Shown piece after piece: positions 1 through 7,460 of a DNA stretch of 64,000 nt. The position numbers and the translations under genes are program-made. The notes beneath the pieces were generated by a model. The model saw only the letters and a list, made by a program, of their open reading frames with translations. It had not been told where the DNA came from and ran no database searches. Position 1 is the stretch's first letter, and every line of letters starts with the position of its first letter. Source of the stretch: Paenibacillus sp. MMS18-CY102 (GTDB taxonomy: Bacteria > Bacillota > Bacilli > Paenibacillales > Paenibacillaceae); contig NZ_WSTC01000014.1 in NCBI RefSeq assembly GCF_009789195.1, positions 89,719 through 153,718 of the forward strand, written 5' to 3'.

Positions 1-231
1 GAAACTTTGTTCGCTGCGGATCGTGAGCGATTGGAGCAGGCGCTTGCCACGGTGCCGTCCACGGCTGAGCTGCAACAGCTGCTCCGTGTCGTTGGGGGGC
101 CAGCAACAGCGCAGGAGCTAGGCGTCGATGATGAGCTGCTCACCCGAAGCTTGCGCGAGGCGCATCGCGTGCGTGCCAACCGCCACACCCTATTGAAGGC
201 ATACAATGAATTGCCAGTCACCGCGGTTTAA
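1..231 (+). CDS. C-terminal fragment, probable sn-glycerol-1-phosphate dehydrogenase (EgsA/AraM-like)
   Basis: The reading frame is open at the left edge and ends with TAA, so only about the last 76 residues are present. The segment LLRVVGGPATAQELGVDDEL followed by SLREAHRVRANRHTLLKAYN resembles the helical C-terminus of bacterial glycerol-1-phosphate dehydrogenases (iron alcohol dehydrogenase superfamily), where a conserved VR-x-R-x-TIL stretch follows a 'G-x-P...ELG' helix. That enzyme reduces dihydroxyacetone phosphate. The NAD- and metal-binding parts lie outside the window, so the call rests on the tail alone and could be wrong. A strong hairpin terminator follows. Confidence 0.5.
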   Translation, partial: ETLFAADRERLEQALATVPSTAELQQLLRVVGGPATAQELGVDDELLTRSLREAHRVRANRHTLLKAYNELPVTAV

Positions 232-276
232 GTTTTGCGAACAGAACGAGGATGCCTTGAGGGCATAGCGCCAAGG

Positions 277-328
277 AGCTTCCCGCCTGCCATTTATAAT
301 GAATGGCAGGCGGGAAGCTGCTTTTTTA
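277..328 (+). terminator. Rho-independent terminator
   Basis: An 18-bp perfect inverted repeat (AGCTTCCCGCCTGCCATT and its complement) with a 7-nt loop is followed after two bases by a T-rich run. It ends the leftmost gene and separates it from the convergent gene that ends at 347. Confidence 0.9.
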
Positions 329-346
329 TTTCCTTATTTGCAGAGC

Positions 347-934
347 CTAGTATAGCCGAACCTGGAAAAATTCATTATGGTACACATATCGGCTAGAAGG
401 ATAACGGAAGCCGAGCGTAATGCCCGATTGTGCGATGCGGACCGTCTTCAGCCTATGCGTGGGAACGAGGCTGCGCACAAGCCGGCTCACTAGCGCTTGA
501 TTGCTGGCGTTGATTGCCTGAACCAGATAGTCCCGAAACGGTTTATTGGCAGCGATCTCGGTGTATAACGGGATAATCGCATTGGCAATCTGGCGATGGA
601 TGGCTGCTGAGAATGTAAATTGCGTTTGCCCGGGACGGATTGAGGTAGCGTTCGTGTAAGGCGGCTGATTGCCGGAAATGGGAAAATCGACGAAGTAGCC
701 AATGCCGTTCGTTGCGATTCCATCAATCGCAAAACGGGGCACATACGGATGCAGCATCGCGATCATCGTATCCAAATCGCCCCGCCGGACCGCTTTAGCC
801 CAACGGAGCGAGTAAGGGCGGCTTGCCGCGACGCGGCGATAGAAGGGAAGCATGGCTTTGGCTGTCTTGCCAAGCGTGCTGGGGGAGAGCTTAGCTCTAG
901 ATGCGTGTACGGCCGGAACCTTGCTTATGCTCAT
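347..934 (-). CDS. Hypothetical protein, 195 aa
   Basis: I do not recognise this family. The start is supported by AAAGGAGG nine bases upstream of the ATG. The protein is basic, with no clear signal peptide or membrane helix. The middle third (around residues 70-110) is rich in G, P and aromatic residues (YFVDFPISGNQPPYTNA), and the C-terminal third looks like a small beta-rich domain ending in YVYHNEFFQVRLY. It stands alone between two terminators, converging on the gene to its left and lying downstream of trpB on the same strand. Codon use matches the neighbours, so I treat it as a real gene of unknown function. Confidence 0.7.
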   Translation of the reverse strand: MSISKVPAVHASRAKLSPSTLGKTAKAMLPFYRRVAASRPYSLRWAKAVRRGDLDTMIAMLHPYVPRFAIDGIATNGIGYFVDFPISGNQPPYTNATSIRPGQTQFTFSAAIHRQIANAIIPLYTEIAANKPFRDYLVQAINASNQALVSRLVRSLVPTHRLKTVRIAQSGITLGFRYPSSRYVYHNEFFQVRLY

Positions 935-1018
935 GGAAACGCTCCTCCTTTGTAGGCAGCTATACGATACACTATTGCAACGATGTACAGACGGTGAGGG
1001 CGGATGGGTTTATAGTGG

Positions 1019-1073
1019 CAAAAAAAGCGGCTCCAAGCCTCATGCAGCGCATGAAGGCTGGAACCGCTTTTTG
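1019..1073 (-). terminator. Terminator of trpB
   Basis: A long hairpin (AAGCGG-TCCA-GCCT-CATGC arms around AGC) has seven T on the minus strand and five on the plus strand. It lies 20 bp past the trpB stop and probably works in both directions. Confidence 0.85.
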
Positions 1074-1092
1074 TATAGCTATCGTTCTGGAA

Positions 1093-2259
1093 TTACTTAT
1101 TCAGCATATGGAACACTTGCTCAACGTCTTTATCGCCGCGACCGGACAGATTGATGATTAGCACCTTATCACGGCCTAGCGTAGGCGCAAGCTTCTTCGC
1201 GTAAGCAACAGCATGCGCGCTCTCAAGCGCAGGAATAATGCCTTCGGCACGGGACAACTCTTGGAAGGCGGCAAGCACTTCCTCGTTCGTTACGGTCACG
1301 TACTGTGCCCGCCCGCTCTCCTGCAGGTAGCTGTGCTCTGGGCCAATGCCCGGATAGTCGAGCCCCGCCGCGATGGAGTAGGTCGGTTTGGGATTGCCTT
1401 GCTCGTCCAACAGGACAAGGCATTTGAACCCATGAATAACGCCAGGAACGCCCTGAGTCATCGTTGGGGCTTGGTCCGGCTCGACGCCGATGAGCTGTAC
1501 CGACGGTTCGTCAATATAGTGGGCGAACGAGCCAATTGCGTTGCTGCCGCCGCCCGCGCAAGCGATGACCGCATCTGGCAGGCGGCCTTCCTTCTCGAGG
1601 ATTTGGCGCTTGGATTCTTCACTGATAATGGATTGGAAGTGTTTGACCATCGTTGGGTATGGATGTGGGCCGACCGCTGATCCAAGCAGGTAGAAGGTCG
1701 ATTTGTAATTCGCGATAAGGTCATTCAGCGCCTCATCGACTGCATCCTTTAAGCGCCCTTGCCCTTTGTCTACTGCAACGACCTTGGCTCCGAGCAGCTC
1801 CATGCGAAATACGTTCAGCGCTTGCCGGCGCGTATCCTCGGCTCCCATGTAGATCACGCATTCCATATTGAACATCGCACATGCTGTTGCCGTTGCGACG
1901 CCATGCTGCCCTGCGCCGGTTTCTGCAATGACGCGTTTGGCGCCCATCCGTTTGGCCAGCAGGATTTGCCCGACGACGTTATTGATTTTATGGGAACCGG
2001 TATGATTGAGGTCTTCCCGTTTCAAATAAATTTTGGCGCCGCCCCATTGCTCGGTGAGCTGCTGCGCAAAGGTCAGCGGATTCTCGCGGCCTATATATTC
2101 GCGAAGGTAGTAACGAAGCTCCTCGTTAAATGCGGGATCATCCTTGAATGTATGAAATTGCGCCGCTAGATTGTCCAGCACTTCTTGCAGATCGGGGGGG
2201 ACGAAGCTTCCGCCGAATTGCCCGAAGTAGCCCTCTGCCGCTTGTTGTTCCGTAGCCAA
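1093..2259 (-). CDS. trpB: Tryptophan synthase beta chain, orphan copy
   Basis: This PLP enzyme condenses indole with serine to give tryptophan. The N-terminal GYFGQFGGSFVPPDL, the PLP-lysine motif LNHTGSHKINN, the phosphate-binding GGGSNAIG and the C-terminal ESAHAVAYA and NLSGRGDKD are all present, at full length (388 aa). The chosen start is TTG at 2259, eight bases after GGAGG; an upstream TTG overlaps the ribosome binding site. No trpA or other trp gene is adjacent, and no T-box or trp attenuator is evident upstream, so this looks like a stand-alone copy. It could be the only TrpB of the genome or a paralogue that salvages indole; the window cannot decide. Confidence 0.93.
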   Translation of the reverse strand: MATEQQAAEGYFGQFGGSFVPPDLQEVLDNLAAQFHTFKDDPAFNEELRYYLREYIGRENPLTFAQQLTEQWGGAKIYLKREDLNHTGSHKINNVVGQILLAKRMGAKRVIAETGAGQHGVATATACAMFNMECVIYMGAEDTRRQALNVFRMELLGAKVVAVDKGQGRLKDAVDEALNDLIANYKSTFYLLGSAVGPHPYPTMVKHFQSIISEESKRQILEKEGRLPDAVIACAGGGSNAIGSFAHYIDEPSVQLIGVEPDQAPTMTQGVPGVIHGFKCLVLLDEQGNPKPTYSIAAGLDYPGIGPEHSYLQESGRAQYVTVTNEEVLAAFQELSRAEGIIPALESAHAVAYAKKLAPTLGRDKVLIINLSGRGDKDVEQVFHMLNK

Positions 2260-2520
2260 TGTAATCGCCTCCAAATTTAGATCGATAGAACACCTAATCT
2301 TCCGGAAATGCGCAGTATTCTATGTTTTTCTTCCGTATATATCCTACCACAAAGTGCAAGGGAACGTGAGTGCAGCGATTAGTAGATTTCGTCATAAAAT
2401 GGGCATCCGCATCGGACAACCTGCTCCAGCTTGCATATAGTAACAATATATTCCCACTGCTGCGGCTTCTCGCCATAGCTGGCCAGGAAAACGCAGGCAG
2501 AATTAAGGAGGGGAGGGGAT

Positions 2521-2928
2521 ATGCCACTAGCGTGGGTTTGCTCGATTGCTGGCACGTTTGGATATGTGGCCGCTTTTGCTTTTGGCGCTTGGCCGCAATC
2601 GCTCACGGTGCTGTTAATCGCTATGGGCATTGATTATCTGACAGGCATTGCGGCATCGTTGAAGGAGAAGAAGGGCTTAAATAGCAATGTTGGCGCCTGG
2701 GGATTGACTCGCAAGGGATTGACGCTGCTCATTATCTTGCTCGCCCACCAGATAGACGAGCTGCTTCAAACGAACGATACGACAATGGCAGCTGCCATTT
2801 ACTTTTACTTGGCGAATGAAATGATCTCGATTACAGAGAACTATGGCCGTCTCGGATTGCCGCTGCCGGGAAAAGTAAGGCGTATTATCGAGGTGTTGAA
2901 AGATAAAGACAATACGAAAGGAAAGTGA
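2521..2928 (+). CDS. Holin-like protein, TcdE/Cph1 family (phage_holin_4)
   Basis: This 135-aa membrane protein has about three hydrophobic segments (residues 5-25, 30-47, 70-85). It carries the typical holin-4 landmarks: MGIDYLTGIAAS, the basic loop KEKKGLNSNVGAWGLTRKG, and the ending ENYGRLGLPLPGKVRRIIEVLKDK. Family members form pores for phage lysins or for secretion of large toxins and enzymes. Here no endolysin, phage gene or toxin gene is adjacent, so it is a chromosomal stray. It may release an autolysin encoded elsewhere. AAGGAGGGGAGG lies just upstream of the ATG. Confidence 0.88.
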   Translation: MPLAWVCSIAGTFGYVAAFAFGAWPQSLTVLLIAMGIDYLTGIAASLKEKKGLNSNVGAWGLTRKGLTLLIILLAHQIDELLQTNDTTMAAAIYFYLANEMISITENYGRLGLPLPGKVRRIIEVLKDKDNTKGK

Positions 2929-2961
2929 AGCAGAACCGTCATGCGCGGTACAAAATGGCTA

Positions 2962-2995
2962 ATAGCCCGCTTGCATAAGCGGGCTTATTGTCGTT
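2962..2995 (+). terminator. Probable terminator after the holin-like gene
   Basis: A 9-bp stem (AGCCCGCTT) with a short loop is followed by an imperfect T-rich stretch (TATTGTCGTT). Confidence 0.6.
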
Positions 2996-2997
2996 AT

Positions 2998-3019
2998 AAT
3001 AAGAACAAATGTTCTTATT
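2998..3019 (+). promoter_or_regulatory. LexA/DinR-like SOS box candidate
   Basis: A perfect 10-bp inverted repeat with a 2-bp centre contains AGAACAAATGTTCT. This fits the core of the Bacillus LexA consensus (CGAAC-RNRY-GTTYC) except for the two outermost bases. It sits directly before the ribosome binding site of the gene starting at 3033, where a repressor would block early transcription or initiation. Confidence 0.5.
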
Positions 3020-3032
3020 GGAGGGATCGCCT

Positions 3033-3434
3033 ATGGCGGTTACGAACGATAAAGTGATGGCCTTGGTTCGTGAGGCATCCCATCCGCCGGCGCAGAGCGA
3101 GGCGGAGCAGGGGCTTGTGAAGCGTTATGTGCTGCTTGGGATCGTAATGCGCATACTTGATCATGATATTCGCGTTGTCGGAAACGCTGGGATGAAGCTG
3201 CCACGGCTGTACGAGTCGATGCTGCGTGCGGTTCAGGACCGCGTGCTGCTGGATCTCGCAGCGCTCCGGCGCCAGTTTCGCGATGCGGGCATTAAGATTT
3301 ATGAAGAGAGCCAGCAGAAGGAGGCCATGCATGCGAAGTATGTATGCCGAGGCTACCATCATCAATTCGCAATGGTGTGGGGGTTCGTGAAAGCGGAATC
3401 CGAACGATTGCTAAAGACGTATTTGCATGAATAA
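3033..3434 (+). CDS. Hypothetical protein resembling YhjD family, 133 aa
   Basis: This is a mostly helical, charged soluble protein. The stretch RYVLLGIVMRILDHDIRVV, then LPRLYESMLRAVQDRVLLDL and a C-terminal YVCRGYHHQFAMVW, reminds me of the small Bacillus YhjD-type proteins, but I hold that match loosely. The start is the ATG at 3033, seven bases after GGAGGG; an in-frame ATG at 3009 lies inside the upstream palindrome and has no ribosome binding site. The LexA-like palindrome just upstream suggests DNA-damage control. No catalytic motif is visible. Confidence 0.75.
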   Translation: MAVTNDKVMALVREASHPPAQSEAEQGLVKRYVLLGIVMRILDHDIRVVGNAGMKLPRLYESMLRAVQDRVLLDLAALRRQFRDAGIKIYEESQQKEAMHAKYVCRGYHHQFAMVWGFVKAESERLLKTYLHE

Positions 3435-3493
3435 ATCGTTCAAACTTTTGTCACATCCTGTACAAAAATTTTTCATCTCCTTCATTTTAAAGG

Positions 3494-3523
3494 TTGAGAA
3501 CAATGGACGAAGTTGGGTATTAT
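3494..3523 (+). promoter_or_regulatory. Possible sigma-A promoter of the cupredoxin gene
   Basis: TTGAGA and TATTAT are separated by 18 bp, about 40 bp upstream of the start codon. Confidence 0.4.
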
Positions 3524-3561
3524 AAGGAGTAGACAAAAGCCTGCAAGGGGGAGCACAGATT

Positions 3562-3945
3562 ATGCACAAATGGATCATGTTCGTCGTGTTTACGGCGGCA
3601 ACCTTACTGAGCGTATACTTGCTGACGTTCGGACTTCCAGATAAGCCGAAGGACGAGACGGCAGGATTGCCAGAAGGAATGCAGCTGTTGAAAGTACAAG
3701 CGTCGAATGATTACGTATTCAACGAGAAAGAATACCATGTGAAAGCTGGCACGACAGTGCGGCTGCTTCTGCAAAACAAAAGCGGTATCCACGGTTTAGC
3801 AATCAAAGATCTGAACGTTGATCTGCAAGGCGACAAAATGCAGCAAGACATCAAGCTCGACAAGCCAGGCACATACGAAATGCATTGCTCTGTTATGTGC
3901 GGTTCGGGCCATGAAACGATGAAATCCGTTTTGATCGTAGAATAA
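3562..3945 (+). CDS. Membrane-anchored cupredoxin with CuA-type site (cytochrome oxidase subunit II-like)
   Basis: The protein has one N-terminal transmembrane anchor (residues 4-24) followed by a single cupredoxin domain outside the cell. The copper ligands of a CuA centre are visible: a histidine in SGIHGLAI and the cluster HCSVMCGSGHETM (C-x3-C-x3-H-x2-M). The usual glutamate between the cysteines (C-x-E-x-C) is valine, but that ligand is a backbone carbonyl. At 127 aa it is far shorter than a full subunit II, lacks its two-helix hairpin, and no other oxidase subunit is adjacent. It may be a subunit of a ba3-type oxidase encoded elsewhere, a free electron carrier or a copper chaperone. RBS AAGGGGGAG. 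Confidence 0.85.
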   Translation: MHKWIMFVVFTAATLLSVYLLTFGLPDKPKDETAGLPEGMQLLKVQASNDYVFNEKEYHVKAGTTVRLLLQNKSGIHGLAIKDLNVDLQGDKMQQDIKLDKPGTYEMHCSVMCGSGHETMKSVLIVE

Positions 3946-3950
3946 GACAA

Positions 3951-3974
3951 AAAAGGAGCCCGATGGCTCCTTTT
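3951..3974 (+). terminator. Bidirectional terminator
   Basis: AAAAGGAGCC and its complement flank a 4-nt loop between two convergent genes. Both strands end in T runs. Confidence 0.85.
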
Positions 3975-3994
3975 CCTTACTTTCAGGCCCATTA

Positions 3995-4312
3995 TTAGTC
4001 CGTTGCTTGGCGCCGTGTGCGCTGGCGATGGATGATCAGGTCAGCAACGAAGCCGAGCGCGGCCCACGTTACGACGGTCCACACATAGATGCTCATGACG
4101 GCAACGTTATGGATGTCGAACGCCAAGTCGGCAATCCATGCGGGAATGCTTAACATGAAAAATACGAAGTTGTGCGGGTCATAGCCCGTAGAATTGTACA
4201 AGCAGAGGGCTAGCCCAATGAGGGTGGCCACAATTGTAACCGGATAGCGCATAACGTTTGCCGATCCCCTTTTCGTCAATTTGGCTGATTCGGTACCGTT
4301 ATTATGCGACAC
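3995..4312 (-). CDS. Small integral membrane protein, three TM segments
   Basis: This is a 105-aa hydrophobic protein with helices at about residues 22-40, 48-66 and 70-92 and a basic C-terminal tail (RQRTRRQ). I do not recognise the family. The GTG start used here has only a weak ribosome binding site. An internal ATG at 4252 (MRYPVTIV) follows AAAAGGGG at long spacing and may be the true start, giving 85 aa. It converges on the cupredoxin gene and is divergent from the Dabb-domain gene. Confidence 0.65.
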   Translation of the reverse strand: MSHNNGTESAKLTKRGSANVMRYPVTIVATLIGLALCLYNSTGYDPHNFVFFMLSIPAWIADLAFDIHNVAVMSIYVWTVVTWAALGFVADLIIHRQRTRRQATD

Positions 4313-4362
4313 CCGCTATCATCTCATGCGAAGCGCATTTACTGAAGAATGGAGTGGATACT

Positions 4363-4650
4363 ATGATTACCCATATTGTTATGTTCAAGCTCAAAGACCG
4401 CAGCCCAGAGGCGGTTGAACGGACCGCGCAAGTGCTTCGTGACATGGAAGGCAAGATCGAACAACTGAAATTTCTTGAAGTAGGCTTGGATGTCCTGCAC
4501 TCGGAGCGTTCTTATGATATCGCACTGGTCACCAAGTTCGAGTCGATGGAAGATTTGGAAGCGTACCAAGTGCATCCTGTTCACAAAAAAGTAATCGAGC
4601 ACATGGCGCAGGTGCGCGAAGCGTCCGCAAGCGTCGACTACGTAAGCTAA
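4363..4650 (+). CDS. Stress-responsive alpha/beta barrel (Dabb) domain protein, 95 aa
   Basis: The sequence MITHIVMFKLKDRS at the N-terminus, followed by LKFLEVGLDV, SYDIALVTKFESMEDLEAYQVHPVH and a short C-terminal strand, is the single ferredoxin-like Dabb domain. Such proteins dimerise into a small barrel; some are monooxygenase- or cyclase-like, but most have unknown roles. The ATG at 4363 follows GGAGTGG. The next small gene starts 15 bp after its stop, so the two are probably cotranscribed. Confidence 0.88.
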   Translation: MITHIVMFKLKDRSPEAVERTAQVLRDMEGKIEQLKFLEVGLDVLHSERSYDIALVTKFESMEDLEAYQVHPVHKKVIEHMAQVREASASVDYVS

Positions 4651-4665
4651 GGAGTCAAGAAGCGG

Positions 4666-4797
4666 ATGGATAACGGTAATGAAGATTTATACCAATTGCT
4701 GACGTATCTCATTGTGGTCATTGTCAGCAGCATTATTATGGTCGCATGGCTCAAACGTAAAGGGCGTCGATCAGCCTCCAAGCGGGATGCGGAATAA
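4666..4797 (+). CDS. Small single-pass membrane protein, 43 aa
   Basis: An in-frame ORF begins 15 bp after the Dabb gene with GGAG eleven bases upstream. It encodes an acidic N-terminus (MDNGNEDLYQ), one transmembrane helix (residues 11-29, LLTYLIVVIVSSIIMVAWL) and a strongly basic tail (KRKGRRSASKR). The inside-positive pattern fits an N-out/C-in single-pass protein. I do not recognise it; the hydrophobic/basic design and ribosome binding site argue that it is real. Confidence 0.65.
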   Translation: MDNGNEDLYQLLTYLIVVIVSSIIMVAWLKRKGRRSASKRDAE

Positions 4798-4836
4798 CGC
4801 ATAACGCGGTGGCGAAGAAGGGAGCAGCAACCAGCT

Positions 4837-5262
4837 ATGTACTATGTGAACGTCGAACAGATTCGCCAACGGCTGGAGGCAATTCCGGAGATTGCGAACA
4901 CGCTAACTTTGCTGGCAGAAGGCTGGAGCGGGTCCCTGCTTGAAGGAATGGCACAGGAACGGGCGTTGCATTTGGCTATTGAGACGGTTACGGATGTCGG
5001 AAGCTTTCTCATTGACGGATTTATTATGCGTGATGCGAGCAGCTACGAGGATCTTGTAGATATTATTGCGGAAGAGCATGTATTTGCGAAGGAGCTTCAT
5101 GAGCCGCTTATGGCACTGGTGAAGCTGCGCAAGCCGCTTGTGCAATATTATTATGAATGGCCGCGTACAAGCTTGCATGAGCTCTCTCCTGTGCTTCCTC
5201 AGCTGCTTTCCCGTTTCCGGGCAGCCGTGGAACAATATTTGGAGCGTGAGCTGAAGGCATAG
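4837..5262 (+). CDS. yutE: DUF86 / HepT-like protein, YutE type
   Basis: The N-terminus MYYVNVEQIRQRLEAIPEI, the central ALHLAIETVTDVGSFLIDGF and SSYEDLVDIIAEE, and the all-helical fold of about 140 aa match YutE-like DUF86 proteins, related to HepT toxins of HepT-MntA systems. The usual partner, an MNT nucleotidyltransferase antitoxin, is absent here, and the HepT R-x4-H motif is not clearly kept (ERALH). It is therefore more likely a housekeeping member than a toxin. A terminator follows. Confidence 0.8.
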   Translation: MYYVNVEQIRQRLEAIPEIANTLTLLAEGWSGSLLEGMAQERALHLAIETVTDVGSFLIDGFIMRDASSYEDLVDIIAEEHVFAKELHEPLMALVKLRKPLVQYYYEWPRTSLHELSPVLPQLLSRFRAAVEQYLERELKA

Positions 5263-5286
5263 CCTATGCACTTCTGCGCTTAGGGA

Positions 5287-5325
5287 AGAGCCTGTTATCA
5301 GCGATCTGATAGCAGGCTCTTTTTG
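5287..5325 (+). terminator. Terminator after yutE-like gene
   Basis: AGAGCCTG-TATCA pairs with TGATA-CAGGCTCT around a short loop, followed by five T. Confidence 0.88.
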
Positions 5326-5394
5326 GGATGTAAATTTACGAATGCTGCAAAATCGGTTACAATGTCGTAAACGCAAGCGAAAGGCGGTGTGAGG

Positions 5395-6087
5395 ATGAAA
5401 CGAAGCGATAGACAGAGTGGAGCAGGCCATCCTCCACAGCAGGACGAACGATCGACGCGCCAGACTGTCGTCAGATTGCTGAAGACGAAGGGGACCCAGA
5501 GCGCGGGCGAGCTGGCAAGCCAGCTCGGCTTGACAGAGATGGCGATACGCCGGCATCTATATGCGCTTGAGAGCGATGGGTTTATTCAGCAGACTTCCGT
5601 GAAGCGCGGAGCCGGAAGGCCGAAGCATATGTACACGCTGACAGCGGAGTCTGAGGAGCTTTTTCCTAAAAATTATCACGGCTTAACGCTCGACATTCTC
5701 GATGATTTAGCGAAGGATGAGGCGACGGCGCCGATTGTCGACCAGTTATTCCAGAGCCGTAAACGCAAGCTGTTGGAGCGTTACGCGCCTCGAATGGCTG
5801 GCAAGGCGCTGCATGATCGGGTCGAGGAGCTGGCAGCCATCCAGAACGCCGGCGGTTATATGGTGGAGATTGAACAGGGAGAGGCCGGCAGTTACCAACT
5901 GCATGAATTTAACTGCCCGATTGCACAGGTTGCGAAGCCGTATCAGCAAGCTTGCACATGCGAGCTGCAATTGTTCGAAGAACTGCTGCAGGCACGCGTA
6001 GAGCGAACGGAATGCCTGGCTAAGGGCGGCGCTAAATGCACGTATGCCATTGCGAATGCAGCGGAAGCGCCAGACGCTATCAAATAA
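5395..6087 (+). CDS. HTH transcriptional regulator with C-terminal cysteine cluster (SufR-like)
   Basis: Residues about 25-85 form a winged helix-turn-helix (QTVVRLLKTKG, then LASQLGLTEMAIRRHLYALE and a wing GAGRPKHMYTLT). The C-terminal half has C-x12-C-x-C-x17-C-x7-C (FNCPIAQ, ACTCEL, TECLAKGGAKC), the layout of SufR/DeoR-type sensors that bind an iron-sulfur cluster. SufR-type proteins repress cluster-assembly genes when their cluster is loaded. No suf gene is adjacent, so the targets are unknown. The ATG at 5395 sits nine bases after AAAGG; a GTG two codons upstream is an alternative. It is monocistronic, with its own terminator. Confidence 0.8.
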   Translation: MKRSDRQSGAGHPPQQDERSTRQTVVRLLKTKGTQSAGELASQLGLTEMAIRRHLYALESDGFIQQTSVKRGAGRPKHMYTLTAESEELFPKNYHGLTLDILDDLAKDEATAPIVDQLFQSRKRKLLERYAPRMAGKALHDRVEELAAIQNAGGYMVEIEQGEAGSYQLHEFNCPIAQVAKPYQQACTCELQLFEELLQARVERTECLAKGGAKCTYAIANAAEAPDAIK

Positions 6088-6111
6088 AAGCATGTATCAC
6101 CGAACAAGAAG

Positions 6112-6153
6112 AACATCGCTACGTACCCTTTAGGTACATGCGATGTTTTTTTT
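6112..6153 (+). terminator. Terminator after the SufR-like gene
   Basis: AACATCGC and GTACC arms around CTTTA form a hairpin followed by eight T. Confidence 0.9.
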
Positions 6154-6259
6154 GTATCGAGCGGTGTGTCAATCCAAGCCTATGCTGCTTATACTGTCAT
6201 TACAAATTAGGCATTCGTCTACTTCCACTAAGAGGCGAGCGGGAAAGGAGCGCGATGTC

Positions 6260-6760
6260 ATGATAACGGCGGCATGGTGTGCGGTAGCGGCGACGGTCGT
6301 ATTCATCGTTTTGGCGATAGGCTTGCTTATAGGCTTGCGGGCTGTCGTGTATAGGCTGGCCCTGATGCAGCAATCAACGGAAAAGCTGGAGCGGGATATG
6401 CGGACGCTAATGCTTAAACTGCAAGGGACAACAGACCGTATGGATGATACGCTTGGGCTCGTAAGTGCCCAACTGCGTGCGATGAGTGGCCTATTCCAAG
6501 CGGCTTCCCTCATGGGCGAATCGGTCGAGAATGCTTCAGCTGCGATGAATGCAATGACTGCGGCTTTATCCAATAAGGCTAGGCAGCAAGCGGAACGGAT
6601 TGAGAACAAGCGGCTGAAGGGGCTCGATGAGGCGCTTGATTGGGCTGAAGTTGGCATGACGGCATGGCAGCTGTGGCAATCCGTGCGTGACAAAGTTGCG
6701 AATAAGCCCGCATGCTCTGGGGAGGGCGATGGGTACGATAAAGATGGAGGGAGCGATTAA
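6260..6760 (+). CDS. ytxG: DUF948 membrane protein, YtxG-like
   Basis: The 166-aa protein has one N-terminal transmembrane helix (residues 8-28, VAATVVFIVLAIGLLIGL) and then a long amphipathic coiled coil, as in DUF948/YtxG proteins. Bacillus ytxG and ytxH are neighbouring general-stress genes, and a YtxH protein follows here after only 2 bp, which supports the call. The ATG at 6260 lies nine bases after AAAGGAG. Upstream in-frame ATGs have no ribosome binding site. The function is unknown; a structural envelope role is plausible. Confidence 0.82.
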   Translation: MITAAWCAVAATVVFIVLAIGLLIGLRAVVYRLALMQQSTEKLERDMRTLMLKLQGTTDRMDDTLGLVSAQLRAMSGLFQAASLMGESVENASAAMNAMTAALSNKARQQAERIENKRLKGLDEALDWAEVGMTAWQLWQSVRDKVANKPACSGEGDGYDKDGGSD

Positions 6761-6762
6761 TA

Positions 6763-7215
6763 ATGGCAAAATCTACAGGCAGCAAAGGATTTCTGTTCGG
6801 CGCATTGGCGGGGGTAGTTGTTGGTTCAGTTACCGCGCTGTTATTTGCGCCAAAAGCTGGGAAAGAGCTTCGCCATGACATTGCAGAAGGCGCTCAAAAG
6901 GTAGGCGACACAACGGCGAGATTCGCATCGCAAGTTGGCCAAACGACGGGACGCATCGCCAAACAAGTAGGCAATGGCGCGTCTGATGTGGCTGAGCGTG
7001 CGAAGTCCGCAGCTGTAGGCGTCGTATCGAGTGTCCGGTCGTGGCGGAGCGGCGAAGAGAAAGTGGAGGCAGAGCTGGAGAGAGCCATCATTAGCTCGCT
7101 GACAGCAGGCATTGCTTCGTCGGAAACGGAACTGGAATCCGATGCATTGGCATTGCTGGAGCCGGAAACAGAGCAAGTGGAAACAATCGACAAGACGCTT
7201 CAAACGATTGGTTAA
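6763..7215 (+). CDS. ytxH: YtxH domain general-stress-like protein
   Basis: The N-terminal signature KGFLFGALAGVVVGSVTALLFAPKAGKELR (split by a glycine-rich transmembrane or amphipathic helix) defines the YtxH domain. It is followed by an alanine/glutamine-rich helical repeat like LEA or phasin proteins (residues 40-90) and an acidic C-terminal third. It starts 2 bp after ytxG and is certainly cotranscribed. Bacillus YtxH belongs to the sigma-B regulon, but I see no clear sigma-B promoter here. Confidence 0.88.
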   Translation: MAKSTGSKGFLFGALAGVVVGSVTALLFAPKAGKELRHDIAEGAQKVGDTTARFASQVGQTTGRIAKQVGNGASDVAERAKSAAVGVVSSVRSWRSGEEKVEAELERAIISSLTAGIASSETELESDALALLEPETEQVETIDKTLQTIG

Positions 7216-7257
7216 TGAATAAATTCATTGGCCGTCGAAGTGGCGATTGACGTCAGG

Positions 7258-7288
7258 AGGCGGTGGCCCTAAAGGGGCGGCCGCCTTT
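7258..7288 (+). terminator. Possible terminator after ytxGH
   Basis: A GC-rich imperfect hairpin (AGGCGG-GGCCC / GGGC-CCGCCT) is followed by TTTT. The rest of the 245-bp gap up to racE shows nothing else I can name. Confidence 0.55.
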
Positions 7289-7460
7289 TGGCGTTTGAAG
7301 GGTTGTCCGCCTGCCGGCAATCGAACCATTCGCGAATAGCTCGTGAAGCGAAGTTGCTGCCCCACCGTGTTTTCCCGCGGCAAGGCTAACAATTAGGTAC
7401 ATTTCCACGATGGGATTCATATGCTATTGAAATCTGTCAAACTGTTGAAAAGAAAGCGGT

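Noticed and set aside
1759..2169. Plus-strand open frame opposite trpB
   Set aside because: It is an antisense shadow of trpB with no initiation signal.
2260..2520. T-box or tryptophan attenuator upstream of trpB
   Set aside because: No T-box consensus (AGGGTGGNACCGCG-like) or terminator/antiterminator pair is visible on the minus strand.
2521..2928. Prophage remnant suggested by the holin-like gene
   Set aside because: No endolysin, integrase, structural phage gene or attachment repeat lies nearby, and the gene has its own promoter region and terminator.
4837..5262. HepT-MntA toxin-antitoxin system
   Set aside because: Only the DUF86 protein is present, the MNT partner is absent and the HepT active-site motif is not clear.
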